The position numbers were made by a program, and so were the translations under genes. Below the pieces are notes generated by a model that ran no database searches, had not been told where the DNA came from, and was given only the letters and a program-made list of their open reading frames with translations. Of a stretch of DNA of 64,000 nt, positions 32,887 to 43,800 are shown one piece after another (the stretch's first letter is position 1; every line of letters starts with the position of its first letter). The stretch is from Pseudoduganella buxea (GTDB lineage: Bacteria; Pseudomonadota; Gammaproteobacteria; Burkholderiales; Burkholderiaceae_D), in contig NZ_WNKZ01000017.1 in the NCBI RefSeq assembly GCF_009720835.1, positions 1 to 64,000 on the forward strand, written 5' to 3'.

Positions 32887-35363
32887 GGCCCGGCCGCCTT
32901 CTCCAGCTCGCGCAGCACGCGCGCCACCCGGTCCGACAGCTTTTCCGTCGTCAGCTTCTCGCGGAAGCGCTCGACCATCAGCGCGAAGCCGAATGGCGTG
33001 GCGCGCTTCGTTTCGTGGTAGCTGACGGCGCGCCCCTGAAGCTCTTCCAAGGTGGCGCGCAGCCGGTTCAGTTCCAGCTCCTGCTCCAGCACTTCGCGCT
33101 GGGCCTGCGTCAGCAGCAGGTTGCCGGCGTCGTGCTTGCGAAACACCTCGAAGAACAGCGACGACGACGCCTGCAGCTGCCGGTTGCTTTTCGGCTGGCC
33201 CGGGTAGCCCTGGAAGATCAGGCCGGCAATGCGGGCGATTTCGCGGAAGCGCCGCTGCGACATCTCGGTGGCGTTCAGGCTGGCCAGCACGTCCTCCAGC
33301 AGGCGTTCGGTGGAAAACAGCGCCACGTCGCGCCCGTGCGGGGCGGCGAAGATGGCCGGCCAGTCGACGTTGTCGGGCGCCAGCAGCTCGAAGCCGTAGT
33401 CGTTGACGGCGATCGAGAACGTGATGGGCTGCATGCGCCCGATGCGAAACGCGAACAGCGAGGCCAGGCCGATATGCACGGCCCGGCCCGCGAACGGGTA
33501 GACGAACAGGTGGTGACCCTCGCGGCTGTGCAGGCTCTCGATGACGGTGCGCTGCGGCGTGGGCAGTGCCGACCAGCGCGCCTGGATCTCCAGCAGCGGC
33601 GCGATGGCCACCATCTCCGGGCCGCTGTAGACGCCTTCGGTGACCAGCCGCATCTGCTCCAGCGCCGCATGCGCCAGCTCGGACGACAGCGGCATCTTGC
33701 CGCCCTGCCAGCGCGGCACGGCGCCCTTGGCGCCCGTGGCCCGCTTCACGTAGGCCGTCATTTCATGCACGCGAATGAATTCCAGGATGCGCCCGCCGAA
33801 CAGGAAGTTGTCGCCCTTGTTCAGCCGCGAGATGAAGCCCTCCTCCACCGTGCCGATGCGGCCGCCGCTCTGGTACTTCACCTGGATCATCGCCTCGGAC
33901 ACGATGGTGCCGATGCCCATGCGGTGGCGCCGGCCCAGCGCCACGTCCGGCACGCGGTAGACGCCCTCCTCGTCCGGCAGCACGCGGCGGTATTCCGGGT
34001 AGACCGTCAGGCTCTGGCCGCCGCGGGCGACGAAGTCCAGCGCCCACTGCCACTCCTGTTCCGTCAGGTTGCGGTAGGACCAGGCCAGCCGCACTTCGTC
34101 GAACAGGTCTTCCGAGCGGAAGCCCCCGCCCAGCGCCACCGTCACCAGGTGCTGCACCAGCACGTCCAGCGGCTTTTCCGGCACGGTGCGGGCCTCGATA
34201 TCGCGGTCCTTGACGGCCTGGATGGCGCCGGCCGCCTCCAGCAGTTCCAGGCTGTGCGTGGGCACCAGGGTCACGCGCGAGGCCCGACCGGGCGCATGGC
34301 CGGAGCGGCCGGCCCGTTGCAGCAGCCGCGCCACGCCCTTGGCGCTGCCGATCTGCAGCACCCGTTCGACGGGGAGGAAGTCGACCCCCAGGTCCAGGCT
34401 GGACGTGCACACGACGGCTTTCAGTTCGCCCTTCTTCAGGCCCAGCTCGACCCAGTCGCGCACGGCCTTGTCGAGCGAGCCGTGGTGCAGGGCGATGATG
34501 CCGGCCCAGTCGGGCCGCGCCTCCAGCATGTTCTGGTACCACAGCTCGGCCTGCGAACGGGTATTGCAGAACACCAGGGTGGTGGCATTGCCTTCGATCT
34601 CGTCGACCACTGCCGGCAGCATCTGGATGCCCAGGTGGCCGGCCCACGGGAAGCGCGACGGGTTGGCGGGAATCAGGGTATCGACCGACAGGTCCTTGCG
34701 GATGCTGCCTTCCACCGTCACGCCTTCCAGGCCTGGGCCCAGCAGCACTTCCTTGGCGCGGGCCAGGTTGCCCAGGGTGGCCGACAGGCCCCACACCACC
34801 AGCGCGCCGTTGCCCGCGTCAAAGCTGAAGCGTCGCAGCCGCGCCAGCGCAAGCTGCGTCTGCACGCCCCGCTTGTTCCCCATCAGCTCATGCCACTCGT
34901 CGATGATGACCATGTCGAGCATGGCGAACTGCGTGACGGCGTCCGCCTTCGACAGCATCAGGGTCAGGCTTTCCGGCGTCGTGATCAGGGCGTCCGGCAA
35001 ATGCCTGGCCTGGCGCGCGCGGGCCGCGGACGACGTGTCGCCCGTGCGCGCGTCGATGACCCAGCCGGGCATCAGCTCCGCGCTGGATTCCTGCAGCGCG
35101 CGCAGCGTATCGGCCGCCAGCGCCCGCATCGGCGTGATCCACAGCACGCGCAGGCCGCGCTTGCGCGCAGGCCTGGCGCACATGGCCCGCTGCAACGCGG
35201 CGAACCACACGGCGAAGGTCTTGCCGGAACCGGTGGTGGCATGCAGCAGGCCCGATTCGCCGGCGGCGGCCGCCTGCCACACGGCGCGCTGGAACGGGAA
35301 CACCTTCCAGCCCCGTTTGGCGAACCAGCCCGCCACCTCGCCCGCCGCCTCGCGCCGGTTCAT
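32883..35363 (-). CDS. Ligase-associated DNA damage response DEXH-box helicase (Lhr type)
   Basis: An 826-residue superfamily 2 helicase. Walker A is HATTGSGKT (about 41-49), the DEXH box is DEWHEL, and the helicase C motifs include [11 protein letters not shown] and [11 protein letters not shown]. The winged-helix and Lhr-core beta domains follow (to about 800). Lhr-type enzymes are 3'-5' DNA/RNA:DNA helicases. The start at 35363 ([19 protein letters not shown]) overlaps the ligase stop by 4 bases; the frame continues open upstream inside the ligase gene and is ignored. The stop overlaps pdeM by 4 bases. Confidence 0.93.
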   Translation of the reverse strand: MNRREAAGEVAGWFAKRGWKVFPFQRAVWQAAAAGESGLLHATTGSGKTFAVWFAALQRAMCARPARKRGLRVLWITPMRALAADTLRALQESSAELMPGWVIDARTGDTSSAARARQARHLPDALITTPESLTLMLSKADAVTQFAMLDMVIIDEWHELMGNKRGVQTQLALARLRRFSFDAGNGALVVWGLSATLGNLARAKEVLLGPGLEGVTVEGSIRKDLSVDTLIPANPSRFPWAGHLGIQMLPAVVDEIEGNATTLVFCNTRSQAELWYQNMLEARPDWAGIIALHHGSLDKAVRDWVELGLKKGELKAVVCTSSLDLGVDFLPVERVLQIGSAKGVARLLQRAGRSGHAPGRASRVTLVPTHSLELLEAAGAIQAVKDRDIEARTVPEKPLDVLVQHLVTVALGGGFRSEDLFDEVRLAWSYRNLTEQEWQWALDFVARGGQSLTVYPEYRRVLPDEEGVYRVPDVALGRRHRMGIGTIVSEAMIQVKYQSGGRIGTVEEGFISRLNKGDNFLFGGRILEFIRVHEMTAYVKRATGAKGAVPRWQGGKMPLSSELAHAALEQMRLVTEGVYSGPEMVAIAPLLEIQARWSALPTPQRTVIESLHSREGHHLFVYPFAGRAVHIGLASLFAFRIGRMQPITFSIAVNDYGFELLAPDNVDWPAIFAAPHGRDVALFSTERLLEDVLASLNATEMSQRRFREIARIAGLIFQGYPGQPKSNRQLQASSSLFFEVFRKHDAGNLLLTQAQREVLEQELELNRLRATLEELQGRAVSYHETKRATPFGFALMVERFREKLTTEKLSDRVARVLRELEKAAGP

Positions 35364-37003
35364 GCGACCAGGCTGGCCTGCGCCAGCAGCCCTTTCAGTG
35401 CGTCCAGCGTGTCGGCATCCTCGACGCTCTTGTCCTCGCGCCGGCGCAGGATGCGGGGGAAGCGCACGGCGATGCCGGACTTGTGGCGGGGCGAAGCGGC
35501 GATGCCCTCGAAGCCGATCTCGAACACCATCGTGGGCTTGACGCTGCGCACGGGGCCGAACTTCTCGATGGTGGTGCGGCGCACGGCATTGTCGACCTGG
35601 GCGATCTCGGCATCCGTCAGGCCCGAATACGCTTTCGCGAACGGCACCAGCTGGCGCTTGCCGTCGCCGTCGCTGTCCCACACGGCGAAGGTGTAGTCCG
35701 TGTACAGCGAAGCGCGCCGGCCGCTGCCGGCCTGGGCGTAGATCAGCACCGCATCGACGCTGTACGGATCGATCTTCCACTTCCACCATGTGCCGACGTC
35801 CTTGGTGCGGCCCACGCCATACTGGGCCGCACTGGCCTTGATCATCATGCCTTCCACACCACGGGCGCGCGACTCGGCGCGGATCGTCGCCAGCTCTTCC
35901 CAGCTGGCCGCCTTGACCAGCGGCGAGATGCGCAATGCGGGCAGCGCCACGCGCTCGACCAGCTGCTCGAGCAGGGTGCGGCGCTCGCACTGGGGCAGCT
36001 TGCGCAAGTCGACGCCATCGAGTTCCAGCAGGTCATACGCCACCAGCGCGGCCGGCAGCTCGCCCAGCAGCTTGGCCGACAAGGTCTTGCGGCCGATACG
36101 CTTCTGCAGGTCGGCGAACGGCGCCGGCATCTCGCTGCCCGGTTGCCAGATCAGGAGCTCGCCGTCGACGACGGTGCCGTCCGGCAGGCGGATCGCGGCC
36201 ACCTCGGGGAAGCGTTCCGTGATCAGGTCCTCGCCGCGCGACCACAGCCAGTTGGCGCCGCCCCGCGCCACCAGCTGTGCGCGCATGCCGTCGTACTTCC
36301 ACTCCACCTGCCAGTCTTCCAGCGCGCCCAGGGTTTCTGGCGCGGCCTGCAACTGGTGGGCCAGGAAGAAGGGGTAAGGCTGGCCGCCCCGCATCGCGTG
36401 TTCCTGGTCCGACTGCTCGGCGATCAGTTGCAGGAAGCCTTGCGCGGTGGGGCTGACGCTGCCGTCCGTCCAGCCCATCAGCCGCTGGGCGATCAGCTTC
36501 GAATCCACCGCCGCGATGACGGACAACGCGCGTGTGACGAGGAGCTTGGAGACGCCGACGCGAAAACCGCCGCCGATCAGTTTGACGAGCAGGAAGCGCT
36601 CGCGCGTTTCCAGTTCGTCCCAGTAGCTGAACAGGGCCTGGCGGATGGTCTCGGGCGCGGCCCCGCGCAGGGGTGCGATGCGCTGCTCGATCCACGTGGC
36701 CAGGCCGATGTCGCTTTGCGTCTTCGGCGCCGGCAGGATGTGGGCAATCGTCTCGGCCAGGTCGCCGACGGCGTGGTAGCACTCGTCGAACAGCCATTCG
36801 TCCAGCCCCGCGTATTCGGTGGCGTACTGGCGCAGCAGCTTGACCGGCACGGCCTGGCGTGGCTTGCCGCCGGCCAGGAAGTAGACGGCCCACGCGGCAT
36901 TTTCCGGCGAGGCGCTGGCGAAGTATGCCTTCAGCGCCTCGAGCTTGCGGTTGGTGGCCGTGGTCTCGTCGAGATCGGCGTACAGGCGCGCGAATTCACG
37001 CAT
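35360..37003 (-). CDS. ATP-dependent DNA ligase (repair operon type)
   Basis: A 547-residue ligase. The adenylation Lys236 is in [11 protein letters not shown] (motif I), followed by motif III-like VDGELLIW, motif IV (EGMMIK) and motif V (WWKWK). The N-terminal ~210 residues are the DNA-binding domain seen in LigB/LigD-like enzymes of this operon family. It is separate from the NAD-dependent replicative ligase every bacterium carries. It overlaps the upstream exonuclease gene by 8 bases and the helicase by 4, giving one translationally coupled operon. Confidence 0.94.
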   Translation of the reverse strand: MREFARLYADLDETTATNRKLEALKAYFASASPENAAWAVYFLAGGKPRQAVPVKLLRQYATEYAGLDEWLFDECYHAVGDLAETIAHILPAPKTQSDIGLATWIEQRIAPLRGAAPETIRQALFSYWDELETRERFLLVKLIGGGFRVGVSKLLVTRALSVIAAVDSKLIAQRLMGWTDGSVSPTAQGFLQLIAEQSDQEHAMRGGQPYPFFLAHQLQAAPETLGALEDWQVEWKYDGMRAQLVARGGANWLWSRGEDLITERFPEVAAIRLPDGTVVDGELLIWQPGSEMPAPFADLQKRIGRKTLSAKLLGELPAALVAYDLLELDGVDLRKLPQCERRTLLEQLVERVALPALRISPLVKAASWEELATIRAESRARGVEGMMIKASAAQYGVGRTKDVGTWWKWKIDPYSVDAVLIYAQAGSGRRASLYTDYTFAVWDSDGDGKRQLVPFAKAYSGLTDAEIAQVDNAVRRTTIEKFGPVRSVKPTMVFEIGFEGIAASPRHKSGIAVRFPRILRRREDKSVEDADTLDALKGLLAQASLVA

Positions 37004-38174
37004 CGGATTCCTCCTCGCCGGCCCGGTCGACCCGGCGGCGCGCTTCGGCCGTGCCGGCGGCGCGCGCGGCGTCGGCCTTTTCCTTCACGGCCCAGCGCTT
37101 GGCGACGGGATCGGGTTCTTCCGCAGCCGCCTCGACGACTTCCTGCGCGACGACGCCTTCGGCCGCCGCCCCTGCCTCGGCCGCGTTCTCCGCTTCGTCG
37201 TCGCCGTATTCCGTGTCGAAGCCTTTCGCATCCAGGCCGTTCTGGCACAGCCAGCGCACCATCGTGGGAATCGAGCCGTGCGTGACGATGACCCGCTCGG
37301 CCTCGGTGGCCTTGATGGCGGCCATCAGGCCGGGCCAGTCGGCATGGTCGGACAGCACGAAGCCCCGGTCCACGCCACGGCGACGGCGTGCGCCGCGCAG
37401 CAGCATCCAGCCGCTGGCGAAGGCGTCGCTGAAGTCGCCGAAGCGCTTGACCCACGTGGAGCCGCCGGCCGACGGCGGCGCGATGATGATGCTGCGCTTG
37501 ATGTCGGCCTTGTCGACGTCCGTCACCATCCGCGTTTCGGGCAGGGGCACGCCGGCAGCCCGGTAGACGCGATTGAGCGGCTCGACGGAGCCGTGGCAGA
37601 TGATGGGGCCGATGCTGGCGTCCAGCCCGGACAGGATGCGCTGGGCCTTGCCGAAGGAGTAGCACAGCATCAGGCTGGCACGGCCCTCGGCCACGTTCTT
37701 GCGCCACCAGGCGTTGATGTCGTCGAAGGTCTGCTGCTGCGGCTCCCACCGGTAGATCGGCAGGCCGAAGGTCGATTCCGTGATGAAGGCATGACAGCGC
37801 ACGGGCTCGAACGGCGCGCACGTGGCGTCGCCCTCGACCTTGTAGTCGCCCGACGCGACCCACACTTCGCCGCCGCATTCCATCCGCACCTGGCTCGACC
37901 CCAGCACGTGGCCGGCCGGGTGCAGCGAGATGCGCACGCCGTTATGCTCCACCACTTCGCCGTAGGCCAGGCCCTGCACGGTGATATCGCCCAGGCGCGA
38001 CTTCAGGATGCCCACGCCCGGCTCGGCCGCCAGGTAGTGGCCGTGGCCGACGCGGGCATGGTCGCCATGGCCGTGCGTGATGACGGCACGCTCCACCGGC
38101 CGCCACGGATCGATATAAAACTGGCCCGGCACGCAGTACAGGCCCTCCTTGCGAACAACGACCATATCGGACAT
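36996..38174 (-). CDS. Ligase-associated exonuclease, metallo-beta-lactamase/SNM1 type
   Basis: A 392-residue beta-CASP nuclease. The metal motif HGHGDHARVGH and further ligands (HPAGHVLGSSQV, SGDYKVEGD, SDHADW) are present. The last ~70 residues are an Ala/Glu-rich extension (EAGAAAEGVVAQEVVEAAAEE) with a basic end, longer than the ~340-residue family norm. The start at 38174 (MSDMVVVRKEGLYC) has GGGGAG 6 bases upstream; an ATG at 38201 is a weaker alternative. It is the first gene of the exonuclease-ligase-helicase-pdeM operon. Confidence 0.9.
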   Translation of the reverse strand: MSDMVVVRKEGLYCVPGQFYIDPWRPVERAVITHGHGDHARVGHGHYLAAEPGVGILKSRLGDITVQGLAYGEVVEHNGVRISLHPAGHVLGSSQVRMECGGEVWVASGDYKVEGDATCAPFEPVRCHAFITESTFGLPIYRWEPQQQTFDDINAWWRKNVAEGRASLMLCYSFGKAQRILSGLDASIGPIICHGSVEPLNRVYRAAGVPLPETRMVTDVDKADIKRSIIIAPPSAGGSTWVKRFGDFSDAFASGWMLLRGARRRRGVDRGFVLSDHADWPGLMAAIKATEAERVIVTHGSIPTMVRWLCQNGLDAKGFDTEYGDDEAENAAEAGAAAEGVVAQEVVEAAAEEPDPVAKRWAVKEKADAARAAGTAEARRRVDRAGEEESDA

Positions 38175-38483
38175 CACGGCTCCCCAAGTGCTTTGAGCCA
38201 TTGTAGCCAAAGGCCCCCGCCCGATATGTCCGCTACCGTACGGTGCGCGGGTCAAGCGCCGTCGGACTGTACGACACCCCGGCACGGGCGCGCACCGCCG
38301 ATTCGATGGCGGACAACAGAAGCCGAAACCACGCAAATAGTTGCCTGAAAACCGGTGTCAGACAGCGGTTTCAGGCAACTTCTCAGACACAGGTATTTGA
38401 CACCGAATGGCAGCGCGGGGCTGGGCGGTGACGGGGCCGTCACCGTTTGGTGTGGTGCGCCGGGTGCGGTGCCCGGCGGTGGG
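38175..38483. other. 309-base gap between recQ and the repair operon
   Basis: No gene. It contains the promoter region of the exonuclease operon (38175-38230), the large hairpin at 38340-38379, and a GGTATTTGACACCGAAT string at 38392-38408 that resembles the trpB-trpA hairpins. The recQ end side is GC-rich and repetitive (GTGCGCCGGGTGCGGTGCCCGG). Confidence 0.65.
38340..38379. repeat. Large imperfect hairpin downstream of recQ
   Basis: GTTGCCTGAAA (38340-38350) pairs perfectly with TTTCAGGCAAC (38369-38379). CCG/CGG continues the stem past one bulged A, giving 14 bp around a GTGTCAGACAG-type loop that is itself partly self-complementary (TGTCAGACA). There is no T-run, so it is unlikely to be a simple terminator. 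Confidence 0.75.
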
Positions 38484-40187
38484 TCAGGCCAGTTGAACGA
38501 ACTCGGCCATGAAGGTCTTTGTCGTGTTCTCGGGGAACTCGATGGTGACCTGGTCGCCGGCGACGGAGAGCACGGTGCCGATGTCGAACTTGGGCACGCG
38601 CACCTGGCTGCCGATGGCAATCATCGGTGCGGCCGGCACGGACGGTTCCGGTGGCGGTTCGAACAGGATCTGCTCGCCCTCCTCGGCCTGCACGGATGGC
38701 GGCGACACGCAGTTGTCGCAGCAGCCGCAGTGCTCCAGGCCTGCCGACGAGTCGCCGAAATAATCGAGCATCAGCTTCCAGCGGCAGTAGCCGCTTTGCG
38801 CGTAGCCCACCATCTGCTCCAGCGAGGCGCGGTCGCGCTCCTGCTTTTCCTGGTAGATGGCGGCCAGCCGCTCGAAGATGGCCGCTTCGGGATCGCGGCT
38901 GGTGAGCAGGTAATCGAGCTTGCGGTTCTGGCGCAGCAGCTTGCCGTCCTTTAGCAGCTTCAGGCATACCTTCAGCTTGCTGTCGTTCAGTTCAGGCAGG
39001 GTATCGGCCAGCACGCCAGCCTGGCACGGCACCAGGGGCACGATGGCATCGTAGACGGTGCACAGTTCGTCCGCGCTGGGGTAATGCTTGACGAGGAAGA
39101 ACTGCTGCAGGCGCTTGTCGTCCTGGAAGTACAGCAGGGTGCAGTCGGCTGGTTCGCCGTCGCGCCCGGCCCGGCCCGACTCCTGGTAGTACGCTTCCAG
39201 GTTGCCCGGCACCTGGAGATGGATGACGAAGCGCGTGTCGCTCTTGTCGATGCCCATGCCGAAGGCGTTGGTGGCCACCATCACGCGGCACTCGCCGTTC
39301 ATGAACAGGTCCTGGTTCTGCTTGCGCTCGCGCGCCGGCAGGCGGCCGTGATACAGGGACACGCTTTCGCCGGCCTGCTTCAAGGCCTCGTGCATTTCCT
39401 CCGCCGCCTTGACGGTGGCCGCATAGATGATTCCCACGCCGGGCGTCTCGCGCACGAGGCGCAGGGCCTGGGCGGTCTTCTCGGCGGGGTTGGTGATCTG
39501 GATCACGCGGTAATTCAGGTTGGGCCGGTAGATGCCCGTGTTGACGACCTTCATGCGCGCATTGAGCTGGCGGCCGATATCGTCGATGACGTCCGGCGTG
39601 GCAGTGGCCGTCAGCGCCAGCACGGGCGGGTTGTCCAGCGCGCGGCGGGCGGCGCCGATTTCCAGGTAGGCGGGGCGGAAGTCGTGGCCCCATTGCGAGA
39701 TGCAATGGGCTTCGTCGATCACCAGCAGGGCGATTTCCGTATCCTTCAGCACGTCGAGGAATTCCGGCGTGGCCAGGCGCTCCGGGGTACAGAAGACGAT
39801 CTTGCTGAGATTGTCGCGGATGCTGTCCAGCGCGGCCAGTTCCTCGCCGCGCGACAGGCTGCTGTTCAACTGGGCCGCGCCGATACCGATTTCCTCCAGC
39901 TTTTCCAGCTGGTCCTTCATCAGCGAGATCAGCGGCGACACGACGATGGTCGTGCCTTGCAGAATCGATGCGGGAATCTGGTAGCACAGGGATTTGCCGC
40001 TGCCCGTCGGCATGATGGCCAGCGTGTCGTGGCCTTCCAGCACACTATCGATGACGCTGCGCTGGCCATCGCGCAACTGGTCGACGCCGAACACATTGCG
40101 CAGCAGGTTGCCGATCAGGCGAGTGCGCGCCGTGCCTGCGCGTTGGGCCGCGCGCTTCTCGGCCACCGTCATGTTTCTCGTTACCAT
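38484..40187 (-). CDS. recQ: RecQ-family ATP-dependent DNA helicase, HRDC-less
   Basis: A 567-residue 3'-5' helicase. Walker A is MPTGSGKSLCYQ, the box is VIDEAHCISQWGHDFRPAY, and QESGRAGRDG is motif VI. The zinc-binding Cys are in CRWKLMLDYFG and CGCCDNC. The usual HRDC domain is missing; instead a ~50-residue beta-rich tail follows (VRVPKFDIGTVLSVAGDQVTIEFPENTTKTFMAEF), which looks like an SH3-like or CarD/Tudor-like barrel. The start at 40187 (MVTRNMTVAEKR) has AAGGGA upstream. It is oriented with, but 310 bases ahead of, the repair operon. Confidence 0.93.
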   Translation of the reverse strand: MVTRNMTVAEKRAAQRAGTARTRLIGNLLRNVFGVDQLRDGQRSVIDSVLEGHDTLAIMPTGSGKSLCYQIPASILQGTTIVVSPLISLMKDQLEKLEEIGIGAAQLNSSLSRGEELAALDSIRDNLSKIVFCTPERLATPEFLDVLKDTEIALLVIDEAHCISQWGHDFRPAYLEIGAARRALDNPPVLALTATATPDVIDDIGRQLNARMKVVNTGIYRPNLNYRVIQITNPAEKTAQALRLVRETPGVGIIYAATVKAAEEMHEALKQAGESVSLYHGRLPARERKQNQDLFMNGECRVMVATNAFGMGIDKSDTRFVIHLQVPGNLEAYYQESGRAGRDGEPADCTLLYFQDDKRLQQFFLVKHYPSADELCTVYDAIVPLVPCQAGVLADTLPELNDSKLKVCLKLLKDGKLLRQNRKLDYLLTSRDPEAAIFERLAAIYQEKQERDRASLEQMVGYAQSGYCRWKLMLDYFGDSSAGLEHCGCCDNCVSPPSVQAEEGEQILFEPPPEPSVPAAPMIAIGSQVRVPKFDIGTVLSVAGDQVTIEFPENTTKTFMAEFVQLA

Positions 40188-40327
40188 GGTTGTCCCTTGT
40201 CTGGCCCTTGCGGGGTGCTTCCCTGTTGTAGCAACCACTGTAGGCGCCACAACGCTCAGATACCATAGGACGCAACCTACAAAAATCGTAGGAGAGTGGC
40301 GAGAGGACACTTCGGTATTGACCTCGT

Positions 40328-40380
40328 CCTTGGACCCGGCCCCGGACGCCTGCCTTGGACCCCGGCCTTGGACCGCGGCC
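40328..40380. repeat. Short GC-rich direct repeats (CCTTGGACC units)
   Basis: CCTTGGACC begins at 40328, 40353 and 40366, each followed by a CGG-rich tail. The first unit (CCTTGGACCCGGCCCCGG) is identical to 13530-13547. The block lies between recQ and the MAPEG gene stop at 40387, so it may form a structured 3' end for the MAPEG gene. Confidence 0.7.
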
Positions 40381-40386
40381 CTGCCC

Positions 40387-40785
40387 CTAGGCGTGGCTCA
40401 ACACGGCATACACGACCATCAGGAGGCCGGCCAGCGACACCAGCCACACCAGTGAGCGCACCATCGGGATGCCCAGCGCATACAGGGGCACGTAGACAAC
40501 GCGCGCAATCAGGTACATCCAGCAACCCCACAAGGTCAGGTTGCCTTCGGCGCCGCCCGCGTGGGCCGTCAGCACGGCCGCCGCGAACAGCGGCAGGGTC
40601 TCGAACAGGTTCTGCTTCGCCCGTTCCAGCCGCGCCGTCACCTTGCCGGGGGGCGGCGGCACTTCGTCGCGCGCGCTGGCGTTGTAGGCGATGCCCGTTT
40701 CCTGCGTGCGCAGGCTCGAATGCAGCAGGATCTGCACGATCGCCAGGACCAGGGTCCAGCCCAGCAGGGTCAGTTCGGTGCTCAT
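40387..40785 (-). CDS. MAPEG-family inner-membrane protein
   Basis: A 132-residue protein with four predicted membrane helices (about 5-22, 63-80, 85-103, 108-128). Family residues are in ARLERAKQNLFETLPLFAA and YLIARVVYVPLYALGIPMVRSLVW. Bacterial MAPEG proteins are glutathione-dependent enzymes or of unknown function; the substrate is not known here. The start at 40785 (MSTELTLLGW) is preferred over the longer open frame into the kinase gene. It begins 31 bases after the hybrid kinase stop. Confidence 0.88.
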   Translation of the reverse strand: MSTELTLLGWTLVLAIVQILLHSSLRTQETGIAYNASARDEVPPPPGKVTARLERAKQNLFETLPLFAAAVLTAHAGGAEGNLTLWGCWMYLIARVVYVPLYALGIPMVRSLVWLVSLAGLLMVVYAVLSHA

Positions 40786-40816
40786 GATTGCCTCATCGTC
40801 GTCGTGGAAAAAGGGA

Positions 40817-43800
40817 TCAGCGTGCCTGGCGGGCCTGGTCCAGCGCGGCCTGCAGTTCCAGCAGGTCATAGGGCTTGCGCAGGCAGGCCGCCTTGAATTC
40901 GAGATGGTCCAGCGCCTCCTTGCCGTAACCGGTGGAGAAGATCACCTGGACGTCGCGCGCCGCCAGCACCTTGCGCGCCAGTTCGATGCCGGAGATGCCG
41001 GGCAGGCTGACGTCGGTGAACAGGATGTCGAACTCCTGCGTCTGCATCAGCTCCCACGCCGCCTCGCCATCGGACACGCCCGACACCGTGTGCCCCAGCA
41101 TGCCCACCAGCTCGCACACCATCTGCTGCGAATCGAGGTTGTCCTCCACTACCAGCACGCGCAAGGAAGCGTCGCGCCCGATGGCCGGCTGCGGTTCCAG
41201 CAGATTGCCCGCGTCGATGGCATGGGCACCGTCGCGACGGGCCCGGGCCAGCGCGGCCTGGCTGCGGTTGTTCAGCACATGGCGCAGCTTGCGCGCCAGT
41301 TCCTCGCGCCGGTAAGGTTTGCTGAGGAGCTCCAGGCCCGCGTCGAGGCGGCCGCCGTGGACGATGGAATTTTGCGGATAGCCGGACGTAAACAGCACCG
41401 CCATGCCCGGCTGCAGCTCCTGAGCCATGCGCGCCAGCTCCGGGCTGCGCAGCGCGCCCGGCATGACGACGTCCGTAAACAGCAGGTCGATGGCCTCGCC
41501 CGATTCGACGATGCGCAGCGCCTGTTCGCCGTTCTCCGCGTGCAGCACGCGGTAGCCCAGCGCGGCCAGCATGTCGATGACGACAGTGCGCACGCCATCG
41601 TCGTCCTCCACAACCAGGATGGTTTCGCTGCCACCCGTGACGGGGCCGTCGCGCGGCGTCATGTCGTCCACGGCGGCCGTCATCGTGCGGGGCAGGTAGA
41701 TCTTGACGCTGGTGCCCTGCCCCGGTTCGCTGTAGATCTTGATATGGCCGCGGCTCTGCTTGACGAAGCCATACGCCATCGACAGGCCCAGGCCCGTGCC
41801 TTCGCCTTCCGGCTTGGTGGTGAAGAAAGGCTCGAACGCGCGCTGCAGCACGTCGGGCGGCATGCCGCAGCCCGTGTCCGTCACGGACAGCATCACGTAC
41901 TGGCCCGAAGGCACGTCGACCAGGTTGTTGACGTAGTACTCGTCCAGTACCGCGTTGCCCAATTCGATCGTCAGCCGGCCCGCGCCCTGCATGGCGTCGC
42001 GCGCGTTGATGGCCAGGTTCAGGATGACGTTCTCGATCTGTCCCGGGTCGACCAGCGTGTTCCACAGGCCGCTGCCGACGACGGTCACCAGCTCCACCGC
42101 CTCGCCCAGCGCGCGGCGCAGCAGTTCGTCCATGTTCGACACCAGGCGCCCCAGGTCCGCCACCACCGGCTGCAGCGGCTGGCGCCGCGCGAAGGCCAGC
42201 AGCTGCGACGACAGCTTGGCGCCCCGCTCGACGGCGCCGACGGCCATGTCGAGCCGGCGCCGCGCCACCGCATCGGCCTGCAGGTGCTGGCCCAGCAGGT
42301 GCAGGTTGCCCGAGATGATCTGCAGGACATTGTTGAAGTCATGCGCCACGCCGCCCGTCAGCTGGCCCACCGCTTCCATCTTCTGGGCCTGGCGCAGCGC
42401 TTCCTCGGCCTTGTCCCGTTCGGCGATCTCGCGCGCCACGCGCTGCTCCAGCGTGTCGTTCAGGTCGCGCAGCGCGGCCTCGATGCGGCGCCGTTCCGTG
42501 ATGTCGGCCTTGACGGCGATCAGGGCGACGGGCTGGCCGCCGCCGTCGTCGAGCCGGCTCATGCTGCTGGAGATCCACACCCACGTGCCGTCCGGCCGCA
42601 TGTAACGCTTCTCGATCGTGAAGGGTTCGCCCGTGTCGAGCAGCCGTGCCACCAGCGCGCGGTTGCCGGCCATGTCGTCCGGGTGGATCAGTTCGTCCAT
42701 GTGCAGGCCCAGGATGGCGCTTTCGTCGCGCGCCAGCATCTGGCACAGGGCGCCGTTCACGCGCTGGAAGCGACCTTCCAAACTCAGTTCCGACAGGCCC
42801 ACCGAGGCCTGGCCGAAGATGGCTGCCAGCCGGTCCTGGCTGGTGCGCAGTTCCTGCTCGATCTGCTTGCGCCCAGTGATGTCGAAGGCCACGCCGACAT
42901 AACGGCGCTGCGCCTCGGTCGGCCCTTCCAGCACCTCGCCCTGGCGCGCCACCCAGCGCACCTCGCCCGTGTCGGGCCGGCGGATGCGGTACTCCGTATA
43001 GGCCAGTGGATTGACGTCGTCGCGCAGCCGGTGCGGCCCCACCTTCTCGCGGTCGCGTTCGTCGACCAGGGCCACCAGCATGTCCTGCGTCACCTCGACG
43101 TCGTCCGGCAGGCCCCACACGCGGCGGTACTGGTTCGACACCACCAGCTTGCCCGTGGCGGGGAACCATTCGAAGCTGCCGATGCCGCCGGCCTGCTGCG
43201 CCATGCGCAGGCGCTCCTCGGTGATGATGCGGTCGGTGACGTCGATGCCGTCGACGAACACGCCAGTCACGCTGCCGTCCGGCGCGCGCAGGGGCTGGTA
43301 GACGAAGTCCAGGTAGCGCGCCTCCAGCTGGCCCGGGGCCGTCAGCAGTTCCACCTTCTGCTGGCGGCCCACGTACGGCTGGCCGCTGGCGTAGACCTTG
43401 TCGAGCAGCTCGATGAAGCCCTGGCCGCGCACTTCCGGCAGCGCATCGGCGACGCGCCTGCCCAGCACGTCGCGCCCGCCCACCAGCTGCTGGTAGGGAG
43501 GATTGGCCAGCTCGAACACGTGCTCCGGCCCGCGCAGCACGGCCATGAAGCTGGGTGCCTGCTCGAACAGCTCGCGGAGCAAGGTCGTCTCGGCACGCAG
43601 GCGGCGGTTCTGCTGGTCCAGTTCCAGGCGGTCGCGCTCCAGCCGGCGCTCGCGCTGGATGCGCCGCGTCACCTCCACCACCGTGCACAGCACGCCGCCC
43701 ACTTCGCCGCAGCTGTCGTGCACGGGGGTGTAGAACAGGTCGAACCACACATCCTCCGGGCTGCCGTTGCGCAGCACCGTGAAGCCGGCGCCCAGGTGCT

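Noticed and set aside
40275..40291. CCTAC-N7-GTAGG upstream of recQ as a copy of the GTAGGA operator
   Set aside because: The arms point outward relative to the 19.7 kb palindromes and are only five bases long, so the match is not convincing.
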